Assembly: GCA_021793405.1 (NCBI GenBank)
Contig: JAJYSV010000009.1
Location: forward strand, 1 to 64,000
Origin: Acidobacteriota bacterium
GTDB taxonomy: Bacteria > Acidobacteriota > Terriglobia > Terriglobales > Acidobacteriaceae
DNA length: 64,000 nt
Direction of reading: 5' to 3'
The position numbers and the translations under genes are program-made. The notes under the pieces are model-generated. The model was not told the origin of the DNA. It worked only from the letters and a program-made list of their open reading frames with translations, and did not search any database. This document shows, piece after piece, positions 1 through 9,343 of the stretch. How positions within the stretch are numbered: position 1 is the stretch's first letter; each line of letters starts with the position of its first letter.

Positions 1-1
1 C

Positions 2-259
2 ACGTGTGTGCTGATCGGAGGTAACGGAGATATTGCGTATGGACCGTTCACGATTCAATCGGGACAGACCTGGAGCTGTCCGGCAGGGCCAACCGTGATG
101 GCGGAGGATTATACCTATGGACAGACGGACGGAACGCCGCCAATGATGACCATCCAGGATTCAATCCCCACTCCCACGGCAAACTGCCTGGCGTATTCGA
201 CGGCTGTCATCACGATTGGAAATGGTTTTACCTACACCTGCGATTTAAAAGGGCAGTAA
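2..259 (+). CDS. 3' end of an unidentified protein (partial)
   Basis: An open frame enters from the left edge and ends at TAA 257-259, so only the last 85 or so residues are present. A GTG at 8 lies inside the frame, but the frame is open further upstream and this is probably not the true start. The fragment is rich in Thr, Gly, Pro and Tyr with three Cys, with no charged helices, as in the C-terminal part of an extracellular or beta-rich protein. I recognise no family. A strong terminator about 90 bases downstream supports this being the end of a transcription unit. Confidence 0.5.
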   Translation, partial: TCVLIGGNGDIAYGPFTIQSGQTWSCPAGPTVMAEDYTYGQTDGTPPMMTIQDSIPTPTANCLAYSTAVITIGNGFTYTCDLKGQ

Positions 260-346
260 TGCAGGCATATCCTTGTCAGTGCAGCCGTCGTCACTCACCA
301 ACTAGAAGCGGCTGCATCAAGACCTTCATTGCTTCGATTGATGACT

Positions 347-378
347 TGAGACCCGCCTTGAGGGCGGGTCTCACTTTT
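347..378 (+). terminator. Rho-independent terminator after the first partial gene
   Basis: An 11 bp perfect stem (TGAGACCCGCC at 347-357 pairs with 363-373) has a 5-base loop and is followed by CTTTTCC. It lies about 90 bases after the stop of the first gene and about 160 bases before the nucleoside hydrolase start, so it separates the two units. Confidence 0.8.
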
Positions 379-534
379 CCCGGCACAATCTTTTCGAGTT
401 ATGAGACGACCGCTAAGGACGTCTTCCTCGAGGATGGTCGAGACCTCGTGCCTTCATGCGGAGCAGGTAGTCGTGTAACTTGGTTGTGGCATGCATATCA
501 TCCGGTCGAAGACTGTAATTGTGAGATGGAAGCC

Positions 535-1692
535 ATGAAACCATCTCGTCGTGGCAGGGCGCGCTGGTGTTTGTGTGTTCTCTGGGTTGCGAGTGCGAGT
601 GCGAGTGCCCTGATGACCACCTGCGCTTCCGCTCAAGCAAGCCGCTACGTAGTCATCGACCAGGATGCGATGGGTCCTGCAGGAACGGATATGAATTCAA
701 TCCTGGTGTTTTTGCAAGCGCCCAACGTGAAGGTTCTGGGAATTACGGTACCGACCGGCGATGGCTGGCGCAATGAGGAAGTTGCGCATGCGCTTCGACT
801 GCTGGAATTGATGGGGCGCACCGACATCCCGGTGGTGCCAGGGGCTGCATCTCCGTTGATTCGGACGGAACAGTGGACGCAGGAGTGGGAACAGATGCAC
901 GGCAAGATTTCCTATCAAGGCGCATGGAGCAGCTTCCGTCCACATCACGCGCCCGATCAGATTCCGCCGATGCGAGAGGGAAGTCCGAGGACGAAACCCG
1001 ATGAGGAAGGCGCCGCGCACTTCCTGGTCCGGATGGTGCACAAGTATCCTCACCAGGTTACGATCTACGCTGCTGGGCCGATGACGGACATCGCGCAAGC
1101 GATCACTCTCGATCCGCAGTTTGCAGAGCTTGCCAAAGAATTGGTCATCATGGGCGGCAGCCTGAATCCGCGCACCAACGATCTGGAATTCGCCGACGAC
1201 CCGCACCATGAATTCAATCTTTGGTTCGATCCGGAAGCATCCAGTATGACGCTGCATGCGCACTGGGCAAAGATCACCGCGACAACAGTGGACGTGTCGA
1301 TCGAAACACACCTCACAACAGAGATGGTCGAGAAGCTGAGCCAGACGCATAGCGACGCCGCCCAATATATCGCGCGATATACGGAACGGAGACCGGGGGA
1401 TTTCTACTATATGTGGGATGAGTTGGCGGCGGCTGCGTGGCTGGACCCCAGCCTGATTACGCACGAACGATATGTCTATATGGATGTGAGCCTGGATAAA
1501 GGCAGTAGTTATGGAGATACGCTGGTGTGGTCGGACGCGGATAAGCCAGCTCTGGATCTACAGAAGGTGCATGTGCAAATGGACGTGGATTCGGTCCGGT
1601 TTGAGAAGTTTTTTCTGCGCCTGATGTCCTATCCCACTCCACATGCGGTGAATTCCAAGACGCCGCAGGATGCTGCCGCAAAAGCAAGATGA
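535..1692 (+). CDS. Exported nucleoside hydrolase-like protein
   Basis: 385 residues. Residues 1-35 form a signal peptide (RRGRAR, a hydrophobic stretch, then ASAQA before SRYVV). The mature part resembles inosine-uridine preferring nucleoside hydrolases, which cleave the N-glycosidic bond of ribonucleosides: YAAGPMTDIAQAI, VIMGGSLNP and EFNLWFDPEAS match the family's conserved blocks. The N-terminal metal motif is unusual: instead of DxDxGxDD it reads DQDAMGPAGTDMN (D42, D44, D52), so calcium coordination may differ. The frame is open back to 259, but a terminator lies at 347-378 and the signal peptide begins at 535 (ATG 526 is an alternative). Export suggests periplasmic nucleoside salvage; the substrate is unknown. 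Confidence 0.75.
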   Translation: MKPSRRGRARWCLCVLWVASASASALMTTCASAQASRYVVIDQDAMGPAGTDMNSILVFLQAPNVKVLGITVPTGDGWRNEEVAHALRLLELMGRTDIPVVPGAASPLIRTEQWTQEWEQMHGKISYQGAWSSFRPHHAPDQIPPMREGSPRTKPDEEGAAHFLVRMVHKYPHQVTIYAAGPMTDIAQAITLDPQFAELAKELVIMGGSLNPRTNDLEFADDPHHEFNLWFDPEASSMTLHAHWAKITATTVDVSIETHLTTEMVEKLSQTHSDAAQYIARYTERRPGDFYYMWDELAAAAWLDPSLITHERYVYMDVSLDKGSSYGDTLVWSDADKPALDLQKVHVQMDVDSVRFEKFFLRLMSYPTPHAVNSKTPQDAAAKAR

Positions 1693-1716
1693 GCGAACTG
1701 TTCATTGCGAGGATGT

Positions 1717-3849
1717 TCATTCGATCTGCTGCCATTTGTATACTTTGTAGTTGTTGCTGCCGGTCGAGGAACCGTGGCCGGCGCGCCAAGTCAGGCGCAG
1801 CGCCTCTCCGTTGAGACCCATTTCAAAAGGAAGCGAACCGTCACCGTAGACGCGCGCGGTGAGCCTACGGGTTTCCGGCGCTTCGGCATAAAGTCCGATG
1901 TCTGCCCATGGGATGATGCTGCCGGTCTTGACATACACGGGAATATTCTCGGTCGATGCGGGCACGGTGATCTTGCTGCCGCCTGTAAGACGAGCCCCGG
2001 TCCAGAAATCGTGCCAGTCCGTTCCGGAGGGCAGCACAATGTCGCGATTGGCTTCGCCGGCAAAGAGAGGGGCGACCATCATGCGATCTCCCACCACGTA
2101 CTGATCATCGATCGCGCTCAGGCTACTATCGGCGGGTGTGTCGAGAACAAGCGCGCGGAACGGTGGTGTGCCGTCGGAGGCGTACTGCTGAAACGCGGCT
2201 GTCAGATAGGGCACAAGCTGCATGCGCCAGCCGATGATCTCCCGGCAACGTGCTTCCACCTGCTGCCAGTTGTTCATCAGTTGGCCAGCGTTATTCAGTT
2301 TGCGGTTAAGTTGTTTCCATGGCGGACTCTGAATGTACCAGCCGTTGACCATGGCGAGGGGCGAGAAGACGACGCTCTGCAGCCGCCGGATAAGATCTTC
2401 GACGCTGACGGCATCTCGTACTTCGGGGCACCAGAGCAGTCCGCTGAATCCTGAGTTGGCAAGCGCGCGAATGAACTGACGGTGGTCGTAGAGATCGCTG
2501 TAGAGGACGAAGGGATAAGGGGCGGCCAACGTTCCGTTCGAGCGCACCAGTCCATAGGTGGGCTGACGCCGCTGACGGAACTGTTCCCAGAGAGCCGCCT
2601 GATAGCGGAGGCCGAAGAGGCTGTGCATTTGCTCGCCATCGACGCCGGAAGGGAAACGGCTTAGCTCCGGAAATGACCAGCCGCCGGTGTAGTCGGAGTT
2701 GTCGCACTCATCCAGCTTGAAGCCGCTGATACCCATGTCAATCAGCGTCCTGCCGTGGAAGTCGCCAAAGCGCTCGCGGGCCTGCGCACCTTGAAAATCA
2801 GGAACCAAGCCGCCTCATACGCCATAATCGCCAGAATAAGATTCCAGCGGCGGGAACAATGGGGAAGCCGGATGCGTGAAGGCGTGCTCCCAAAGATTCA
2901 CTCGATAATGCAGGCCCTGTGCCGAACGTACAAAGGCCTTCGGGTCAGGGAAACGGTTCGTGTCCCAGACGAAAGTGCAGGAGTACGCGTGAGACTGCCA
3001 GCCGGGTTCGAGCCCGATCACATCACAGGGAATTTTGCTATCTCGAAACTCTTGTGCGAGGTTGAGAACGTACTGCTGCGTCGCACGAGCGTCGGCGCGA
3101 TACCAGAAACCGAGTCCCCATTCCGGAGGCACCGGGCCGCCGCCCGAGAAAACATTGTATCGGCGCACGGCGTCGAGCATCGAGGGTCCGGCGAAGAGAT
3201 AGACATCGACGCCCGAAGTGCGTGGAACCTCGATCGTGATGCGGCCAGTGTCGCTGTCTTTCAGGTTGTGCGTGTAGTTTGGATCGGGGCTGTTCGTCGT
3301 CACGTTGTGGAGCGCGTGGGTGGGTTTCGGGCGCGCATCGCCAAGATAGAAGACCGCATAACGCGCCGTGTCGACCAGGATGCCGATGCCTTCCGTCGTG
3401 ACATAGAAGGGAACTGGCGCGTGGCTGTCGCCAGTGTCCATTTTTGGATCCGCATTGACGCGGACGACTTTCTTTTTGCCGCGCTGTTCGAACGAAAGAA
3501 ATTGCAAGTCAAGCCCGTAGAGCCGTTCGTCCTGCCGGAGTGGAAGGGAAACCGTGCAGCCGCGGGGCGTGATCTCGCCGGCAAGTTCCGGCAGTGGAAT
3601 CTCGCGGACGCGAGGCAGCTGCGCGAAGCCTTCCGTTTGTGAAGGGACAAGGCGCGTCGAGACGGGGGTGATTGCTTCGGGCTTGCCGATGGTCGCGCGC
3701 CAAACGCCGGGGTGAACGGGGAGCCATGGTGTGGTGTGTTCGCGGCTGGAGGTTACACGGATCTGGGCGTCGAGCAGGTTAGGAAGTCCAGTGAGGGCGA
3801 CTCCGCTGGTGACAAGTCCCTTGGCGAGACCGCGCCGCGTGAGCTTCAA
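1717..3849 (-). pseudogene. GH31 alpha-glucosidase/alpha-xylosidase interrupted by an in-frame TGA
   Basis: The frame runs from TTG at 3849 to a stop at 1717 (710 codons) and is broken only by TGA at 2815-2817 (codon 345). The two halves are in the same frame and join as SGDYGV-stop-GGLVPDF, where GH31 relatives carry a Trp, so one G-to-A change explains the break. The first half holds a Tat-like signal (TRRGLAKG near the N-terminus) and the N-terminal beta-sandwich. The second half holds the catalytic barrel with the nucleophile in GFKLDECDNSD (D at about codon 380). The TTG start overlaps the TGA of the upstream aminotransferase and has GAGGG 9 bases before it. Without readthrough the product would lack the nucleophile. 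A sequencing error is possible. Confidence 0.8.
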
Positions 3850-5054
3850 CGGATTATTCCCTCGACCGGCGTATCGTCGAGCGATCGCAGGCGGCGGCAG
3901 GCTTCGGTGAGTTCTGCCGACTTTTTTGCGTAGCAGAAGCGGAGTAGATTTTCGCCTCGGCCTTCGGTGAAGAATGCAGTTCCAGCAACCGAGCCTACGC
4001 CGCAACGGGCGAGAAGATTGCGTGCCCGTTCCTTTGCTGTCGCGCCCGGCAAGCGGGTTGCATCGGCGAGGATATAGTAGGCGCCATCGGGAACGGACGG
4101 CGTCAGGCCGGCGGCGACTAAAGCGTCGACGAGTTCATCGCGCTTTTGTTGATACTCGGCGGCCAGCGCGGTGTAGAAATCATTCGACAGGTCCAGCAGA
4201 CCGGCGACTGCGCCGTGCTGCAAGGGCGACGGCGCGCATATGTAGGTGAGGTCGTGAAAGTAGCCGATGGCAGGAATCCATCGCGGATCGGCCGCCAGAT
4301 ATCCTAGCCGCCAACCGGTGATGCTGAACGTTTTGGAAAAGCCGGAGAGGGTGATGGTGCGTTTCGCCATGCCAGGAAGGGACGCGAAGCTGATGTGCTT
4401 TGCGCCGCCGCATAAAAAATACTCGTAAATTTCGTCGGTGATGACGAAAAGATCGTGCTGTTCGGCAAGGTCGGCGATGGTTTCCAACTCGGCGCGGGTG
4501 AATACTTTGCCGGATGGATTGCAGGGCGTATTGATGACAATGGCACGGGTTCTAGCGGTGATGGCTTGCCGCAGCCGGTCGCGATCCAGCTCCCAATGAG
4601 GCGCCTCGAGCAATACGCTGACCGGCGTTACGCGTTGGGATTGCAGGATGTGCCGGTGGAAACCATAGAAGGGTTCAAAGAGCAGGACTTCGTCGCCAGG
4701 ATTCAACAGCGCCATGCAGGCGGCATGGAAACCGCCGGTTGCGCCAGAGGTGACCAGCACACCGGATTCGGGGTCAGAGTGGATGCGGTTGTACTGTGCC
4801 AGCTTTTTGGCGATGGCGGCCCGCAATGTGGCGATGCCATCCAGACGCGTGTAGATATTATGTCCGCTGCGAATGGCGGCGATGGCGGTTTCGACGACCG
4901 TGGCCGGTGGATCGGTATCGCACACTCCCTGGGCAAGATTGATTCCATGAACCCGGTCGGACTCGACGGACATGGCGCGTATCTCCGATTGCATAACATC
5001 TGCGGAGATCTCGCTGAGTGCAAGCTTTGTCGTAGGAGAAGGATTGTAGGCCAT
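3846..5054 (-). CDS. PLP-dependent class I/II aminotransferase
   Basis: 402 residues from ATG 5054; the frame is open to 5147 but family similarity begins near this Met. It is a fold-type I aminotransferase like aspartate/kynurenine aminotransferases. The cofactor lysine is K241 in SGFSKTFSITGWRLGY. NTPCNPSGKVF and FVITDEIYEYF are the usual cofactor-binding segments, and YTRLDGIATLR fits the substrate loop. Sequence alone does not give the amino acid. Its TGA overlaps the TTG of the GH31 gene (TTGA), so the two are probably translationally coupled, although no shared pathway is evident. The fucosidase upstream ends 89 bases before this start, so all three may be cotranscribed. Confidence 0.85.
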   Translation of the reverse strand: MAYNPSPTTKLALSEISADVMQSEIRAMSVESDRVHGINLAQGVCDTDPPATVVETAIAAIRSGHNIYTRLDGIATLRAAIAKKLAQYNRIHSDPESGVLVTSGATGGFHAACMALLNPGDEVLLFEPFYGFHRHILQSQRVTPVSVLLEAPHWELDRDRLRQAITARTRAIVINTPCNPSGKVFTRAELETIADLAEQHDLFVITDEIYEYFLCGGAKHISFASLPGMAKRTITLSGFSKTFSITGWRLGYLAADPRWIPAIGYFHDLTYICAPSPLQHGAVAGLLDLSNDFYTALAAEYQQKRDELVDALVAAGLTPSVPDGAYYILADATRLPGATAKERARNLLARCGVGSVAGTAFFTEGRGENLLRFCYAKKSAELTEACRRLRSLDDTPVEGIIR

Positions 5055-5143
5055 CGTTGTTGTCGACACGACTTGCAGTGTATCGGTTTCGCAAATTTCT
5101 GACCAGACGCTGCAACGGCTTCGGAACGCCGATGCGTAGGCGA

Positions 5144-7018
5144 TCAAGTCAATGATATTTTCAGCACCGCCGCGTAGTCCCTCTTCGGGTGATACTGTTT
5201 TGGCAAGCTGACGCGCAATCCCGTTGCGGTCTGTTTCCAGTTGAGCTTTTCTTCTGTGCCCAATATCTGCACATGTTCGATCTTTCCGGGATTGGTGGCG
5301 CTGCTTGTGCCGAGCGATTGAACGACGAAGGCGTCGGTCGGCCAGCCCAGAACTATGGCATAGATGACAGTATTGGCTTTGTTGCGAGTGAAGCGAATGT
5401 CGCGGGCACCCAGCTTGCTGAGGCTATCGGTTTGAAACGATCCGCTCACCATGTTGGGTCCTTCACCAAAGACTTTCCATGGCCGGGTGGAGTAGATGGC
5501 CTCGCTATTGACTTGCATCCAGTCGGTAATCCCGTCGAGCACGGCGATCTCCTTGCTATCGATGGTGCCGTCGGGCTTGCCGGGAATGTTCAGAATTAGC
5601 GTCCCGTTTTTACTCGTGGTGTCGGCCATCCAGTGGATGACATCGCGCGGATGCAGGTAGCCGCCATATTCTCCCGGCTGGTCGTAGAGCGCGCGATTGT
5701 AGTGCCAATCGCCGATACAGGTTTCCGACTGCCAGGGATGCGGCGTGATCTGACTCTTGAATCCACGCTCATATTCCGCGACGACAGCTTTGGCCACACG
5801 ATCAGGCACGGCTTTGACGTTGATGACAGCGCCCATATTGCCGCCGTGCGTTTTCAAGTTATTGTTGTAGAAATACGCGCCGATGTTCATGCCTGCCCAG
5901 CCGAGCGGAAGCAGAGAATTGTCAAAGTAGAGAAGATCGGGGTTGTGCTGATCGATCAGATCGCGGGTGCGGTCGTAGAAATTCTTCACATATGAAATGT
6001 CCGGCAGCGAATCGTAGGGATGCTTGGCGCCATAGAGCCGCTGGGGATCGAAACCCTCCCACCACTGGCCTTTGCCCTGGGCCTCGGTCAGGTCGCCATC
6101 ATACGGGATGCCTGCCATGGGACCGGTCTTGTCCGCGCCGTGTGCCGTTTGAAACCACCACCAATTGCGGGCCTGGTGGATGGTGACGCCGAAATGGAGC
6201 CCTTGCTTGCGGGCCGCAGCCGCCCAGACGCCCACAACGTCGCGATGCGGGCCGATATTGACGGCGTTCCAGGGGTGATGCTTCGATCCCCAGGTGTCAA
6301 ACCCGTCGTGATGGTTAGCGAGCGAAACGAAGAATTTCGCGCCTGCGTTTTTATAGCGTTGAATCAGCGCCTCCGGGTCCCAGTTGAGCAGCGTCCACTG
6401 GGGGCACAAGTCTTTGTAGCCATACAGCGAAGGAGGGCCATAGTGTTGCAGTTGAAATTTATTTTGCGCGTAGCCTTGCATGTATAAATGTCGTGCATAC
6501 CAGTCGCCTTGTTCCGGCACGCATTGTGGGCTCCAGTGTGCCCAGATGCCGAACTTGGCATCGCGATACCAGTCCGGGGCGTCGTACTGCAGCAGGGAAT
6601 CCCATGTGGGCTTATATGGACCATCACCAGCCAGGTCCGGGATGGGAGAATCCATTGGGACGCCATCCCATGATCCGCCGGGAACAGGCAGGCTCGGAGG
6701 CTCTCCCCAGCCGGCAGGCTCCCACGTTTTCTCATCGAGACTTTCTCTTACAAATTTCCCATCTTGCAGTGCATAGAAGACACGTTCGCTCGCCGGGGTC
6801 GCGCAGAAGTCCGCATAATTGATGGTGAGTTTGTCGAAGGCTCGGAATGCGGCGGACTGGGCTGCCTCGTCCGATTCCCAGATCGCGGGCATCTTGGGCG
6901 GCGATGTAAGGCCCGTCATACATTCGACGCCCGCCGGATCGACGTCTTGCGCCGCTCCGGGAAGAGCTCTTGCGACCGCCGCCGCCGCGATCATTTTGCA
7001 GAAATCCCGTCGCTGCAT
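5144..7018 (-). CDS. Exported GH29 alpha-L-fucosidase
   Basis: 624 residues from ATG 7018, which has AAGGAG 8 bases upstream. The N-terminus (MQRRDFCKMIAAAAVARALPG) is a short Tat-type signal with the RRDFCK motif. GH29 blocks are clear: KFGIWAHWSPQCVPEQGDWY (about 155-174), NHHDGFDTWGSKHHPWN (235-251), and the nucleophile region LLYFDNSLLP (D366). A C-terminal beta domain follows. Members hydrolyse terminal alpha-L-fucose from glycans by a retaining mechanism. It probably acts in the periplasm or outside. The GH31 gene downstream suggests glycan or fucosylated xyloglucan breakdown, but linkage specificity cannot be read. About 110 residues between signal and barrel (30-140) are longer than usual. 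Confidence 0.88.
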   Translation of the reverse strand: MQRRDFCKMIAAAAVARALPGAAQDVDPAGVECMTGLTSPPKMPAIWESDEAAQSAAFRAFDKLTINYADFCATPASERVFYALQDGKFVRESLDEKTWEPAGWGEPPSLPVPGGSWDGVPMDSPIPDLAGDGPYKPTWDSLLQYDAPDWYRDAKFGIWAHWSPQCVPEQGDWYARHLYMQGYAQNKFQLQHYGPPSLYGYKDLCPQWTLLNWDPEALIQRYKNAGAKFFVSLANHHDGFDTWGSKHHPWNAVNIGPHRDVVGVWAAAARKQGLHFGVTIHQARNWWWFQTAHGADKTGPMAGIPYDGDLTEAQGKGQWWEGFDPQRLYGAKHPYDSLPDISYVKNFYDRTRDLIDQHNPDLLYFDNSLLPLGWAGMNIGAYFYNNNLKTHGGNMGAVINVKAVPDRVAKAVVAEYERGFKSQITPHPWQSETCIGDWHYNRALYDQPGEYGGYLHPRDVIHWMADTTSKNGTLILNIPGKPDGTIDSKEIAVLDGITDWMQVNSEAIYSTRPWKVFGEGPNMVSGSFQTDSLSKLGARDIRFTRNKANTVIYAIVLGWPTDAFVVQSLGTSSATNPGKIEHVQILGTEEKLNWKQTATGLRVSLPKQYHPKRDYAAVLKISLT

Positions 7019-7304
7019 CCTTTGCTCCTTCTGAGCGTTCCGTTCACTACCTTCTGCCGCATGGGTAGATTGCTGGAGCCTGATACTAGGGTTTCGCCTG
7101 TTTGATGTCAATGAAGGCTGGGACTCGGGGGGATTTCGAACGAACCGAAGCGGCGCTTTTCCGGCCATGTTACTAAGGATTTCAAGGCAAATTCATCGTA
7201 TTTTCACGCGAATAGTCTAGAAAGAGACGTGCCTCTGAAAAGCACAACAGCGACCGGGAAACTGGTGCTTGAATCTTTTGATCTCGATACGAAGAGGACT
7301 CTCA

Positions 7305-8327
7305 ATGATTCGTCGACTTCTTGCGTTGGCTCTCATCACGACAGCAAGCGCCTTCGCGCAGCAGATCTCGCTCACTGGAGCGGGATCGACATTCGCCTAT
7401 CCGCTTTACTCCAGCTGGTCCAGCCACTATCATGCAGTCGATCCCAAAGTGGAAGTGAATTACCAGTCCATCGGTTCGGGTGGCGGTATCCGCCAGTTGA
7501 TCGAAGGCACGGTGGAATTTGGCGCAACGGACGGCCCAATGACGAACGAGCAACTGGCCGAAGCACAGCAAAAACGTGGAACAGCCATCCTGCATTTCCC
7601 AACAGCCCTGGGCGCGGCGATGCCCTCCTATAATGTTCTCGGCGTGACCGCCACGCTAAAGTTTACGCCCGCCGCGTTGGCGGGAATCTATCTGGGAAAA
7701 ATTACGAAATGGAACGATCCGGAAATTCAGGGACCGAATCCGGGTGTCCGGCTGCCGAATGCCAATATTGTGGTCATTCACCGCTCGGACGGTTCCGGTA
7801 CGACCTACACTTGGGCAGATTATTTGTCCAAAGTGAGCCCGGAGTGGAAGAGCAAAGTTGGCGTGGGAACCTCAGTGAACTGGCCCGTAGGCCTGGGTGG
7901 AAAAGGGAACGAAGGCGTGGCCGGGCTGATTCGACGCATTCCGAACTCGATTGGCTATATTGAACTGATTTATGCCGTTCAAAACCACATCCTATATGGC
8001 GACGTTAAAAACAGTTCCGGCAATTTCATCAAGGCCGACTTGAACTCGGTGACGGCTGCTGCGGCTGGAGCTACCAAGACGATGCCGGCGGACTTCCGCG
8101 TTTCCATTACGGATGCGCCGGGTGCGGATGCCTACCCCATCTCCACCTACACATGGTTGCTGATTCCCGAGAAGCTGAACGATATGACAAAAGCCAAGGC
8201 GCTGAAAGCGTTCCTGCGCTGGGGTTTGACGACAGGCCAGCAATATTGCGGTCCTCTGACCTATGCCCCTTTGCCTGCGGCTGTTGTGCAGAAGGAACTG
8301 CTGCAAATGAATAAGCTGCAATACTAG
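7305..8327 (+). CDS. pstS: Phosphate ABC transporter, periplasmic phosphate-binding protein
   Basis: 340 residues from ATG 7305, preceded by GAAGAGGA. The signal peptide is MIRRLLALALITTASAFA, cut before QQISLTGAG; there is no lipobox Cys, so the protein is probably soluble in the periplasm. Hallmarks of PstS are LTGAGSTFAYPLYSSW, YQSIGSGGGIRQL, FGATDGPM and HRSDGSGTTYTWADYLS, the phosphate-binding segments. It delivers phosphate to PstC/PstA. It is first in pstSCAB with 26 bases to pstC. No phoU, phoB or phoR follows, and I found no convincing Pho box in the 286 bases shared with the divergent fucosidase gene, though phosphate control is expected for the family. Confidence 0.96.
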   Translation: MIRRLLALALITTASAFAQQISLTGAGSTFAYPLYSSWSSHYHAVDPKVEVNYQSIGSGGGIRQLIEGTVEFGATDGPMTNEQLAEAQQKRGTAILHFPTALGAAMPSYNVLGVTATLKFTPAALAGIYLGKITKWNDPEIQGPNPGVRLPNANIVVIHRSDGSGTTYTWADYLSKVSPEWKSKVGVGTSVNWPVGLGGKGNEGVAGLIRRIPNSIGYIELIYAVQNHILYGDVKNSSGNFIKADLNSVTAAAAGATKTMPADFRVSITDAPGADAYPISTYTWLLIPEKLNDMTKAKALKAFLRWGLTTGQQYCGPLTYAPLPAAVVQKELLQMNKLQY

Positions 8328-8353
8328 GGTTGCAGAACTGTCAGGAGTAACAG

Positions 8354-9343
8354 ATGGCCAAGGCTGCGCTTGTTATCCCCGAGATTCCATTTCAATCCCG
8401 GGGACTGGATAGGAAACAGACCTGGTGGGAACGCCTGCGGAAGGGAGATGAGGTCGTCCATCTCATCACCCTTGCGGGTGGGTGGTCGATACTCGTCATC
8501 ACAGCACTCCTGGTGCAGCACCTGTGGGTCTATTCGCGGCTTTCGCGGCACGCTTTCGGATGGCATTTTCTAGTCGACAGCACGTGGGACCCGGTGAATG
8601 GCGTGTTCGGGGCGTGGCCTTTCGTCTATGGCACGGTTGTGACCTCGTTGCTGGCGTTGGCGATTTCCATTCCCATCGGGCTTGGCTCCGCGATTTTCCT
8701 GGCTGAGCTGGCACCGCGCAAATTGTCCAATGCGCTGACATTTCTGATTGAATTGCTGGCGGCGGTGCCCAGCGTGATCTATGGGTTGATCGGAATCTTT
8801 CTTCTGATCCCGGTGCTATTTACAGTGGTGCCGTACTTCCAGAAATACTTTGGCTGGATTCCCGTCTTCAATGGCACGTTTTATGGTGTCAGCTATTTTT
8901 CCGCGTCGATCGTGCTTTCCATTATGGTGGTGCCATTCATTATTTCCATTTCACGCGAAGTCCTGATCGCTGTGCCCGTGTCGCAGCGCGAGGCCATGAT
9001 GGCGTTGGGCGCGACAAAGTGGGATGTAACCTGGCGGGCGGTGGTGCCGTATGCGCGGCAAGGCATCATGGGATCGATCTTTCTTTCACTGGCGCGCGCG
9101 TTGGGAGAAACCATGGCCGTCACCATGGTGATTGGCAATGTAGCGCAAGTATCCACGTCGCTGATGGCCCCGGGATACACGATTGCGGCGGTGATCGCCA
9201 ATGAATTTACAGAAGCGACCGGCGATCTCTATCTACACGCGTTGATTGAGCTTGGCTTGGTACTGTTCGCCGTCACGATGATCTTTAACGCGCTGGCACG
9301 GTTATTGATGCTGACGATGAAGGGGCATGAGGTGGTCGGATGA
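8354..9343 (+). CDS. pstC: Phosphate ABC transporter permease PstC
   Basis: 329 residues from ATG 8354, with AGGAG 7 bases upstream. An N-terminal cytoplasmic segment of about 40 residues is followed by six predicted membrane spans. The permease loop that contacts the ATPase is visible as EAMMALGATKWDVTWRAVVP, followed by GSIFLSLARALGETMAVTMV, both typical of PstC. With PstA it forms the inner-membrane channel for phosphate. Its last codons overlap pstA by 4 bases (ATGA), which implies coupled translation. Confidence 0.95.
   Translation: MAKAALVIPEIPFQSRGLDRKQTWWERLRKGDEVVHLITLAGGWSILVITALLVQHLWVYSRLSRHAFGWHFLVDSTWDPVNGVFGAWPFVYGTVVTSLLALAISIPIGLGSAIFLAELAPRKLSNALTFLIELLAAVPSVIYGLIGIFLLIPVLFTVVPYFQKYFGWIPVFNGTFYGVSYFSASIVLSIMVVPFIISISREVLIAVPVSQREAMMALGATKWDVTWRAVVPYARQGIMGSIFLSLARALGETMAVTMVIGNVAQVSTSLMAPGYTIAAVIANEFTEATGDLYLHALIELGLVLFAVTMIFNALARLLMLTMKGHEVVG

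Noticed and set aside
697-1464. Minus-strand frame of 255 codons opposite the nucleoside hydrolase
   Set aside because: Rich in Arg, His and Ser as expected of a reverse-frame shadow; no ribosome site or family blocks.
2815-2817. TGA as selenocysteine in the GH31 gene
   Set aside because: Relatives have Trp here, not Cys, and no selenocysteine-type hairpin is evident after it.
7019-7304. Pho box before pstS
   Set aside because: No pair of CTGTCAT-like repeats was found; phosphate control remains likely only by family knowledge.
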